7,563 bases of DNA, taken from NCBI GenBank assembly GCA_029052615.1, contig JAIDIR010000286.1, positions 1-7,563 of the forward strand, written 5' to 3'. The DNA is from Clostridia bacterium (lineage in GTDB: Bacteria > Bacillota > Clostridia > Christensenellales > Borkfalkiaceae). The notes below the pieces were generated by a model that made no database searches, was not told where the DNA came from, and saw nothing but the letters and a program-made list of their open reading frames with translations. Positions 1 through 4,856 of this stretch are shown in pieces (position 1 is the first letter of the stretch; each line of letters begins with the position of its first letter). The translations under genes and the position numbers were made by a program.

Positions 1-34
1 TACGTATAAATTATTTAACATTATTTTACCTTAT

Positions 35-77
35 GGGTCAAATTAAAGTTGACATTTGACCTATTGGGTCATATAAT
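35..77 (+). promoter_or_regulatory. Consensus sigma-A promoter with embedded operator-like repeats
   Basis: A perfect -35 box TTGACA (49-54) is followed after exactly 17 bp by a perfect -10 box TATAAT (72-77). Around and inside it are GGTCA half-sites: GGTCAAA (36-42) and its exact inverse TTTGACC (55-61), then GGTCA (67-71). The last two form TGACC-5 bp-GGTCA within the -35/-10 spacer. The two plus-orientation half-sites are 31 bp apart, close to three helical turns. A full-consensus promoter overlapped by symmetric sites is the usual design of a repressed gene. The repressor is not in the window. Confidence 0.8.
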
Positions 78-105
78 ATGTGTAATATTTTACTTGAGGT
101 GGACT

Positions 106-387
106 ATGGAAAGCTCGGAAATTTACGATTTACTTAATATAAGCCTTATACATAAATGGCGTGACGAAATCGAAAAAGACGACGAATGTGGATTAGGCGC
201 AGATATGCACGAAAACGAACAACAAATCTGCGCGGTTCTTAATGAAAAGCAAAAGAAACTTTTACGCCATTACACTGTATCGGTAAATAATTACTTGGAT
301 TATATTTATTATCTTATATGTATTAAAGTGCTGAATTTCGGAATAAAAGCCGGAATGGAATTACAAGCTTCTTTCGATAAAGATTAG
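106..387 (+). CDS. Small AT-rich hypothetical protein, possibly DUF6809-like
   Basis: This 93-residue protein has no signal peptide and no convincing transmembrane segment. It is mostly helical by composition, with an acidic N-terminal half, a central stretch ENEQQICAVLNEKQKKLL and a C-terminal glycine-containing helix NFGIKAGMELQ. That order (short acidic lead, E-x-L-x-E-x-Q-K type helix, F-x-x-G-x-x-x-G-x-x-L end) recalls the small Firmicute DUF6809 proteins of unknown function; this is recognition by eye only. The ATG at 106 is chosen because GAGGTGG (96-102) lies just upstream, while a longer reading frame would begin inside the -35 box. Its codons are clearly AT-richer (TTA, ATA, AAA) than those of all neighbours, which fits recent acquisition. 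Its stop is 3 bp from the stop of the convergent yunB gene, with no terminator between them. No function can be assigned. Confidence 0.7.
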   Translation: MESSEIYDLLNISLIHKWRDEIEKDDECGLGADMHENEQQICAVLNEKQKKLLRHYTVSVNNYLDYIYYLICIKVLNFGIKAGMELQASFDKD

Positions 388-390
388 GTT

Positions 391-1050
391 TTAACTCTTC
401 GGCACGAGGCTGCCGCCGCTGCCGGCGAGGGAGGCTTGCAGATATGCGTCGGGAATTTTGCCCGCGATTACGCTTTCGCAAATAAGCACCTCGATAGTCG
501 AGGCGAGGTTTGAAGTCTTGTCCGGCATAATTATGGAAATGTCCGAAACGATTTCCAGATACAGCGAGTGCTTGGTCTGGTTTATGCCCGCGTCCACGAA
601 TTTGGAAACGAAGCGGCACTCCACGTTGGAAATGGGTATAATCTTGATGTTTATTTTCTGACCGAAACCGGCAAGCGCTTCAATACCCGTCAGCGCGCCT
701 ATTGGAACCTGTATGCCCTCCGCGCTCATACGCGTTAAATTTTCCTGCGAGAGATACGCCGTATCTCTCGCTATTCTGTTTATTTTAAGACTGTCGGTCG
801 TGATGGTCGCGACGTCCCCCGCCTCGTCGTAGGTGATGGTAATTAAATCTTCGTAACGCAAATTGTCGTTGAGCGTATAATATATGGCGTCGTTGACCGC
901 AACCGTGGTTATGGAACGGATAGTCGCCTCGCTTATGGAAATTAAAATTTTGGTTACGTTGCGCTGAAAAAACAGCATAAGCGCAATCAGCAGAAGGCAG
1001 ATTACCGCTATTATAATTTTAAGTCGTTTATGCTTGCGCCGCTTTTTCAT
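391..1050 (-). CDS. yunB: Sporulation protein YunB
   Basis: This 219-residue protein matches the YunB family. It has a very basic N-terminus (KKRRKHKR), one transmembrane helix at about residues 11-28, then an extracytoplasmic domain with the family hallmarks ISEATIRSITTVAVNDAI, PIGALTG and a C-terminal block containing FVDAGINQTKHSLYLEI. In Bacillus subtilis YunB is made in the mother cell under sigma-E and is needed for efficient sporulation; its biochemical role is unknown. The present protein is somewhat shorter than the Bacillus one. It probably sits in the mother-cell or outer forespore membrane (inference). No Shine-Dalgarno precedes the ATG and no alternative in-frame GTG or TTG start lies before the membrane helix. 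A sigma-E-like -10 lies only 5 bp upstream, so the message may be leaderless. It is divergent from mtnN with a 67-bp gap. Confidence 0.9.
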   Translation of the reverse strand: MKKRRKHKRLKIIIAVICLLLIALMLFFQRNVTKILISISEATIRSITTVAVNDAIYYTLNDNLRYEDLITITYDEAGDVATITTDSLKINRIARDTAYLSQENLTRMSAEGIQVPIGALTGIEALAGFGQKINIKIIPISNVECRFVSKFVDAGINQTKHSLYLEIVSDISIIMPDKTSNLASTIEVLICESVIAGKIPDAYLQASLAGSGGSLVPKS

Positions 1051-1055
1051 ATAAT

Positions 1056-1063
1056 ATCGTATG
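1056..1063 (-). promoter_or_regulatory. Possible sigma-E -10 element for yunB
   Basis: Read on the minus strand, the sequence is CATACGAT, one mismatch from the sigma-E -10 consensus CATACAAT. The stretch 14 bp further upstream, AAATAAA, is a weak -35 match. YunB is sigma-E dependent in Bacillus, which makes the match plausible. The predicted start of transcription would fall at about the ATG, position 1050. Because the -35 is weak, this is tentative. Confidence 0.4.
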
Positions 1064-1082
1064 CGTTGCGCGGCTAATTTAT

Positions 1083-1111
1083 TTGCAAATACCGCGCCGC
1101 TTTGCTATAAT
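1083..1111 (+). promoter_or_regulatory. Sigma-A promoter of the mtnN-luxS-ung operon
   Basis: The -35 element is TTGCAA (1083-1088, 4 of 6 matches). After 17 bp comes a perfect TATAAT (1106-1111) preceded by an extended TG motif (1103-1104). The A of the mtnN ATG (1118) is 7 bp after the last base of the -10, just where RNA polymerase would normally start. No Shine-Dalgarno exists between promoter and ATG. The likely product is a leaderless mRNA. Confidence 0.7.
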
Positions 1112-1117
1112 TTAATT

Positions 1118-1777
1118 ATGATTGTATTCGTTATTGCTATGGAGAGCGAGGCGCGCCCCGTTATTGACAAAATGCAGAACGCCGTTGAAAGCTTAGTGCA
1201 CGAAAGAAAAGTCGTGCGCGGAAAATTGTGCGGCGTTGATACGGCGGTTATGGTTTGCGGCGTGGGCAAGACCAACGCGGCGGCGGGCACGCAATACGCG
1301 GTGGATTGTCTGGGCGCGGACAAGATTATTAACGTCGGCTTTGCGGGCGGACTGAACGGCGGCACCAAGGTGGGCAGCGTTTATTGCATAAGCCATGCGG
1401 CGCAATACGATTTTGACCTTGCCGCAATTAACGGCACGCCCGTGGGCACGCTGAACGAATATGAAGAGCCTTATATGGAGCTTGCCATTTGCCCCCTTTA
1501 CCCTTTGAAAAAGTTGGCGACGGGCGACAGGTTTAACGACAGCGTTGCGGACTTTGAGTTTCTGACGGAAACGCTGGGCGCAGATATACGCGATATGGAG
1601 GGCGGCGCGGTTGCGCACGTTTGCAAGCGTGCAGGCGTACCCTGCTATTCCTTTAAAGTCATTTCGGACGTGGCGGGCTCGGGCAGCACTACCGAACAGT
1701 TTTTGCAAAATATCGCACTTTGCGCGCAGGCGCTGGGCGAAAGTATAATTAAGATTTTTGAGGCGGTAAATGGATAG
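1118..1777 (+). CDS. mtnN: 5'-methylthioadenosine/S-adenosylhomocysteine nucleosidase
   Basis: This 219-residue cytosolic enzyme hydrolyses the N-glycosidic bond of S-adenosylhomocysteine and methylthioadenosine, releasing adenine plus S-ribosylhomocysteine or methylthioribose. The family landmarks are all visible. AMESE at 7-11 carries the catalytic acid E11 (equivalent to E12 of the E. coli enzyme), GVGKTNAA (48-55) and GFAGGL (74-79) form the nucleoside phosphorylase fold core, ATGDRF (134-139) matches the SGDxF motif, M160-E161 hold the ribose, and ISDVAG contains the catalytic D184. Length is normal (E. coli 232). The ATG at 1118 is preferred over one at 1061 because it starts at the conserved first beta strand and the intervening region holds the promoter. 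It is followed immediately by luxS, whose start overlaps its last 8 bases, so the two successive steps of SAH detoxification are co-expressed. A futalosine-hydrolase role is less likely given luxS next door. Confidence 0.95.
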   Translation: MIVFVIAMESEARPVIDKMQNAVESLVHERKVVRGKLCGVDTAVMVCGVGKTNAAAGTQYAVDCLGADKIINVGFAGGLNGGTKVGSVYCISHAAQYDFDLAAINGTPVGTLNEYEEPYMELAICPLYPLKKLATGDRFNDSVADFEFLTETLGADIRDMEGGAVAHVCKRAGVPCYSFKVISDVAGSGSTTEQFLQNIALCAQALGESIIKIFEAVNG

Positions 1778-2198
1778 AATACCCTCCTTTTCGAAAAACC
1801 ACGACCTGCTTGAACAGGGCTTGCATAAGAGTATGGAAATGCACGGCGTGACCACCTGGGATTTGCGCTTTAAAAAGCCCAACGCGGGCAACTATATCAC
1901 CCCCGCCGCCCTGCACACGATAGAGCATATTCTTGCAACCGTTTTGCGCAATTCGGATAAAAAGGACGACGTCATTTATTTCGGTCCTATGGGTTGCAGG
2001 ACGGGGTTCTATCTGCTGACGGTCAACCTCGATTACGCGCAGGTTTTGGAGCTTTTGAAGAAGTGCTTTTTGGTTGCGCTCACCTTTAAGGAAGTGCCGG
2101 GAAGCAAGCGCGAGGAGTGCGGAAATTATCTTGAACACGACCTTGACGGCGCGCTGAAAGAGATTGGCGCGTACCTTGAAATACTGAGGTTGATATGA
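1770..2198 (+). CDS. luxS: S-ribosylhomocysteine lyase (AI-2 synthase)
   Basis: LuxS is a cytosolic metal-dependent homodimer that converts S-ribosylhomocysteine to homocysteine and 4,5-dihydroxy-2,3-pentanedione, the precursor of the AI-2 signal. The metal site is complete: HTIEH gives H49 and H53, and C117 lies in EECGNYLEH. The catalytic cysteine is C76 in PMGCRTGFY. E52 is the general base. S6, H11 (SFSKNH) and R33 (DLRF), which bind substrate across the dimer interface, are all present, so the enzyme should be active. At 142 residues it is compact; many homologues are 150-170, and here the C-terminus stops soon after the helix following C117. The ATG at 1770 has GAGGCGG (1760-1766) in front, lying within the end of mtnN. 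It overlaps mtnN by 8 bp and ung by 4 bp, implying translational coupling. Confidence 0.96.
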   Translation: MDRIPSFSKNHDLLEQGLHKSMEMHGVTTWDLRFKKPNAGNYITPAALHTIEHILATVLRNSDKKDDVIYFGPMGCRTGFYLLTVNLDYAQVLELLKKCFLVALTFKEVPGSKREECGNYLEHDLDGALKEIGAYLEILRLI

Positions 2199-2866
2199 TA
2201 AAGCTTGGTGGAGGCTGGGACGAGGCGCTTGCGCCGTTATTCGCAGACGAAAAATATTTAAAAATTCGTGAGTTTTTGAAGCAGGAATATTCGACGCACG
2301 TCGTATATCCCGATATGTACGACCTGTACAACTGTTTCCGCTTTACGCCCTTAAACAACGTTAAAGCCGTGATTTTGGGGCAGGACCCCTACCACGAGCC
2401 GGGGCAGGCGCACGGGCTGTGCTTTTCGGTTAAACCGGGCGTGCCCCTTCCCCCGTCGCTGCAGAATATTTATAAGGAAATCGAAAGCGACTTAGGGATA
2501 ACCGAGCCGAAGTGCGGCGATTTGACCAAGTGGGCGCAACAGGGCGTGCTGCTTTTGAACACCACGCTGACCGTGCGCGAGCATATGGCGAACAGCCATT
2601 CCAAATGCGGCTGGGCGTGGTTCACCGACAGCGTTATCAAGCTGATTTCGGATAAATGCGAAAACGTCGTGTTCATACTTTGGGGAGGCAACGCGCGCGG
2701 CAAAGTCCCCCTTATAGACAGCCGCAAGCACCTTATATTGCAGTGCGCGCACCCTTCGCCCCTTTCCGCATACAACGGATTTTTCGGGTGCAAGTTCTTT
2801 TCTAAAACCAACGAATATCTTACCGCTCACGGCAAACAGCCGATTGACTGGGATTTGAATAAATAA
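2195..2866 (+). CDS. ung: Uracil-DNA glycosylase, family 1
   Basis: This 223-residue enzyme removes uracil from DNA by cleaving the N-glycosidic bond, starting base excision repair. The family 1 motifs are intact: GQDPYH at 62-67 with the water-activating D64, the Pro-rich loop VPLPPSL (83-89), LLLNTTLTVRE around N122 that reads uracil, and HPSPLS at 186-191 with catalytic H186 and the leucine loop that inserts into the helix. Length matches E. coli Ung (229). Its ATG overlaps the luxS stop as ATGA (2195-2198), so translation probably continues from luxS. A weak purine-rich stretch (CTGAGG) precedes it. Grouping a repair gene with mtnN and luxS has no obvious metabolic logic beyond adenine release and may simply be housekeeping co-transcription. 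It is the last gene of the operon; the structured region after 2867 may act as its 3' end. Confidence 0.96.
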   Translation: MIKLGGGWDEALAPLFADEKYLKIREFLKQEYSTHVVYPDMYDLYNCFRFTPLNNVKAVILGQDPYHEPGQAHGLCFSVKPGVPLPPSLQNIYKEIESDLGITEPKCGDLTKWAQQGVLLLNTTLTVREHMANSHSKCGWAWFTDSVIKLISDKCENVVFILWGGNARGKVPLIDSRKHLILQCAHPSPLSAYNGFFGCKFFSKTNEYLTAHGKQPIDWDLNK

Positions 2867-3012
2867 TATTACCGACTACTCCTCGGATTAGAAGCGAGCA
2901 AGACAAGGCGCGCGCCCCGTGCTTGCACGGCACGTAGTAGCACCGACCGCAGGGAGTGTACACAGAAGTACACGACCAAGGCGGCGCGGAGCGCAACACA
3001 GTATTGCGATGT
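2867..3012. repeat. Hairpin-rich GC-dense intergenic element, candidate dispersed repeat
   Basis: No gene fits this stretch. It holds several nested symmetries: the self-complementary GGCGCGCGCC (2907-2916); directly after it CCGTGC-TT-GCACGG (2917-2930); GTGTAC-6 nt-GTACAC (2956-2973); and CGCAA-7 nt-TTGCG (2992-3008). CGCGCC (2911-2916) can also pair with GGCGCG (2983-2988), which would enclose the two middle hairpins as a branched structure. A near direct repeat, GACAAGGCG and GACCAAGGCGG, occurs at 2902 and 2974. No U-run follows any stem, so it is not an ordinary terminator. The style resembles dispersed intergenic palindromic elements of bacterial genomes, but only one copy lies in this window, so the repeat status is inference. 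It could also be a structured RNA. Confidence 0.5.
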
Positions 3013-3013
3013 T

Positions 3014-3040
3014 TATAATTCGAGCGCATTTTTAAGGAGA
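3014..3040 (+). promoter_or_regulatory. Possible -10 box and strong RBS upstream of the ApgM-family gene
   Basis: TATAAT at 3014-3019 could be a -10 element, but no acceptable -35 lies 16-18 bp upstream, where the structured element ends. AAGGAGA at 3034-3040 is a strong Shine-Dalgarno, 8 to 9 bases before the ATG at 3049, and fixes the start of the next gene. Confidence 0.45.
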
Positions 3041-3048
3041 TAAAACAT

Positions 3049-4263
3049 ATGAAATATGTTGTTGTACTTGGCGACGGTATGGCTGATTGGAAGATAGAAA
3101 GCCTCGGCAACAAGACCTGTCTGGAAGCCGCGAACACCGTAACCTTGAATAAGCTTGCCCCCCTTTCCGAAGTGGGGCTTTGCAAGACCGTTCCCGACGG
3201 AATGAAGCCGGGCAGCGACGTTGCCAATATGTCCGTGCTGGGCTTTGACCCCCACCGCTTTTACACGGGGCGTTCGCCCCTTGAAGCCGTTTCGATGGGC
3301 ATAAAGCTAACCGATACGGACGTGACTTTGCGCTGCAATCTGGTCACACTTTCCGACGAGGAAAATTACGAAGATAAAACTATGGTCGACTATTCGGCGG
3401 GCGAAATTTCCACCGAGGAAGCCGCCGAGCTTATCGCGTATTTGAAAAGCAGTCTGGATAACGAACGCTTTACGCTGTATTCGGGCATTTCATACAGGCA
3501 TTGCCTGGTCGTGAAAAACGGCTTGACGGGGCACGATTTGACCCCTCCGCACGACATTTCCGACAGAAAAATAACCGACCACCTGCCCAAGGGCGAGCTG
3601 GGCGGCGTTTACCTTGAAATGATGAAAAAGAGCGCCAAGCTGCTTGCCGACCACCCCGTAAACAAAAAGCGCGTTGCCGAGAGCAAGCGTCCCGCAAACT
3701 CCATTTGGCTGTGGGGCGAGGGTACCAAACCAGCGCTCAGCCCGTTTGAAAAGGCGCACTCGCTTAAGGGCGGAATTATTTCCGCGGTTGACCTCGTCAA
3801 GGGCATCGGTATGCTTGCGGATATGCGCGTTATAGAAGTTGACGGCGCGACGGGCAATTACGACACGAACTTTAAGGGCAAGGCTGAGGCTGCGGCGGAC
3901 GCGCTTATCGGCGGGCTTGATTTCGTGTATATCCATATGGAGGCGCCCGACGAGTGCGGACACCACGGCGACGTTGCGCACAAGATTTATTCGATAGAGC
4001 AGATTGACAACGTGGTTATTCCCACGCTTTGCGAAAGACTGGAAAGTGCGGGCGAGAAATACGCCGTTCTGGTTACGCCCGACCACCCTACTCCCTGCGC
4101 TTGCAAGACTCACATTTCCGAGCCAGTGCCCTACCTTATTTATTCCAATGCGAAAAATCTTAGTAACGGCGCGGTGCGCTACACCGAGGACGAAGCGAAA
4201 AAGACGGGCACTTACGTTGCCGACGGTTACAAGCTGATTGAACGCCTGCTTGCCGTTAAGTAA
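3049..4263 (+). CDS. ApgM-type cofactor-independent phosphoglycerate mutase / proposed homoserine kinase
   Basis: This 404-residue protein of the alkaline phosphatase superfamily matches the archaeal-type (ApgM) 2,3-bisphosphoglycerate-independent phosphoglycerate mutases. The metal and nucleophile sites are visible: D9 in VVLGDGMAD, the expected nucleophile S56 in PGSDVANMS followed by LGFDP, then D301/H305 in APDECGHHGD, D345-H346 in TPDHPTPC and H355. ApgM enzymes interconvert 3- and 2-phosphoglycerate in glycolysis. However, this roughly 400-residue bacterial subgroup, with the opening MKYVVVLGDGMAD and the GMKPGSDVANMSVLG block, includes proteins proposed from genome context to be a non-homologous homoserine kinase of threonine synthesis. 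No threonine gene lies in this window, so context cannot decide; the family call is secure, the substrate is not. It has its own strong RBS, apparently its own transcript, and ends at a strong terminator. Confidence 0.88.
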   Translation: MKYVVVLGDGMADWKIESLGNKTCLEAANTVTLNKLAPLSEVGLCKTVPDGMKPGSDVANMSVLGFDPHRFYTGRSPLEAVSMGIKLTDTDVTLRCNLVTLSDEENYEDKTMVDYSAGEISTEEAAELIAYLKSSLDNERFTLYSGISYRHCLVVKNGLTGHDLTPPHDISDRKITDHLPKGELGGVYLEMMKKSAKLLADHPVNKKRVAESKRPANSIWLWGEGTKPALSPFEKAHSLKGGIISAVDLVKGIGMLADMRVIEVDGATGNYDTNFKGKAEAAADALIGGLDFVYIHMEAPDECGHHGDVAHKIYSIEQIDNVVIPTLCERLESAGEKYAVLVTPDHPTPCACKTHISEPVPYLIYSNAKNLSNGAVRYTEDEAKKTGTYVADGYKLIERLLAVK

Positions 4264-4283
4264 AAGACGACTGAAATAAAAAG

Positions 4284-4311
4284 CCCCGACGGTTTAACCG
4301 TCGGGGTTATT
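4284..4311. terminator. Bidirectional intrinsic terminator
   Basis: CCCCGACGG (4284-4292) and CCGTCGGGG (4298-4306) form a 9-bp perfect GC-rich stem, extendable into the TTTAA loop. On the plus strand it is followed by TTATTTTAATTT; on the minus strand it is followed by CTTTTTATTT. It can therefore end both the ApgM-family transcript and the opposing coat-gene transcript, whose stop codon (4312-4314) sits within the T-rich tail. Confidence 0.95.
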
Positions 4312-4605
4312 TTAATTTGCTTCGAGCTGTTTCTTTTCCTTTTTAAAGGTTTCGGTGGTCTGGTCAATCATCTGCTTCTGTGCGGGCGTAGGCGTGTAAT
4401 AGCCGCGGCTTGACATCTGGCTGAAAAGCGAGTACTGGTTTTCCGCAACCGAATTGAGGTGCGTGGAAAAACTCTTTCTCAGACTTTTGGAGCTGCCCTC
4501 GAACAGTGCGGTCGTGTAGAACGACATAAGCTGTTTTTCGCTTTCGAGCATATCCTGAATTGCGTCCTTTTCGTTGAGCTGGGTGTTCATCTTGGTGAGT
4601 TTCAT
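4312..4605 (-). CDS. CotF-family spore coat protein
   Basis: This 97-residue protein resembles the CotF spore coat family (ferritin-like helical bundle fragments). The N-terminal helix LNEKDAIQDMLESEKQLMSFYTTALFE is followed by a second helix around SLRKSFSTHLNSVAENQYSLFSQM. A C-terminal RGYYTPTPAQKQMIDQTTETF segment corresponds to the family's (K/R)GWYP-xx-A-x-x-Q-x-x-I ending. The proteins are deposited on the spore coat by the mother cell; the precise role is unknown. The ATG at 4605 is supported by AGGAGG (4620-4615); a longer reading frame upstream lacks such a site and reads through the preceding gene out of frame. The RBS lies inside the last codons of the upstream coat gene, whose stop is only 5 bases before this ATG, so the two are translated together. 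CotF proteins of Clostridia are commonly encoded in such pairs. Confidence 0.85.
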   Translation of the reverse strand: MKLTKMNTQLNEKDAIQDMLESEKQLMSFYTTALFEGSSKSLRKSFSTHLNSVAENQYSLFSQMSSRGYYTPTPAQKQMIDQTTETFKKEKKQLEAN

Positions 4606-4610
4606 TTGCC

Positions 4611-4799
4611 TTAACCTCCTATTACCTTCAACAGTTCGTTGTATCTTCTCTGGTGTTCGTCCGCAATGCGACACATACATTGAGCAAGGTCCGGGTCGGT
4701 GAGCGACTTGGAATAAGCCCTCGCCTTTTTGCAAATCAGCCCTTCGAAGGTGAGGGCGTCGGCAATCATTGTAAGTTCTTTTGACGTCAATTGTGTCAT
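4611..4799 (-). CDS. Small spore coat-like protein, partner of the CotF gene
   Basis: This 62-residue helical protein begins MTQLTSKELTMIADALTFE, the typical opening of the short coat-associated proteins encoded just before CotF-family genes in Clostridia. Ferritin-like acidic and histidine positions can be seen at E19 and E48-H49 (ADEHQRRY), and there are three cysteines (C23, C41, C43), the last two as CMC. These may bind metal or crosslink in the coat, which is inference. The ATG at 4799 has GGAGG (4811-4807) seven bases upstream. That RBS is part of a perfect 12-bp hairpin with the region 4827-4838, so it would be masked on any transcript reading through from the upstream gene. The stop is 5 bases before the next coat gene. 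A longer start near 4847 is rejected because it lies on the far side of the hairpin. Confidence 0.82.
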   Translation of the reverse strand: MTQLTSKELTMIADALTFEGLICKKARAYSKSLTDPDLAQCMCRIADEHQRRYNELLKVIGG

Positions 4800-4806
4800 A
4801 AAAATA

Positions 4807-4838
4807 CCTCCGAAAAAGTTATATCCCTTTTTCGGAGG
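4807..4838 (-). promoter_or_regulatory. Terminator-like hairpin that sequesters the coat-gene RBS
   Basis: CCTCCGAAAAAG (4807-4818 on the plus strand) is the perfect inverse of 4827-4838, giving a 12-bp stem with an 8-nt loop. On the minus strand the stem is followed by TATTTTTA, so it can act as a weak terminator for the preceding helical-repeat gene, whose stop is at 4857. The GGAGG RBS of the first coat gene forms the end of the 3' arm. On the minus strand, GTATAAA (about 4844-4838), 13 bp, then GATATAAC (about 4824-4817) faintly resembles a sigma-E promoter; a transcript starting there would lack the 5' arm and expose the RBS. Confidence 0.7.
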
Positions 4839-4856
4839 TTTATACATTTTTTGATT

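Noticed and set aside
49..105. N-terminal extension of the small gene beginning at a TTG within the promoter
   Set aside because: The start would be the -35 box itself, upstream of the transcription start; the ATG at 106 has a proper GAGGTGG.
388..440. Possible terminator between the small gene and yunB
   Set aside because: Some GC-rich partial symmetry exists in the yunB 3' end, but there is no U-run on either strand.
1061..1117. Longer mtnN starting at an ATG at 1061
   Set aside because: The added residues do not belong to the nucleosidase fold, there is no RBS, and the region contains the promoter.
1193..1891. Long open frame on the minus strand across mtnN and luxS (also 1749-2138)
   Set aside because: It is the antisense of clearly recognised enzymes; its Arg/Ala/His-rich composition is typical of a reverse-frame shadow.
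2867..3012. CRISPR, tRNA or riboswitch in the structured intergenic stretch
   Set aside because: There are no regularly spaced identical repeats, no cloverleaf or T-loop sequence, and no riboswitch core that I recognise.
3490..4113. Minus-strand open frame within the ApgM-family gene
   Set aside because: It lies wholly opposite conserved coding sequence and has no RBS and no recognisable motifs.
4606..4734. N-terminal extension of the CotF gene
   Set aside because: It overlaps the upstream coat gene in another frame, and the family starts at the ATG with AGGAGG upstream.
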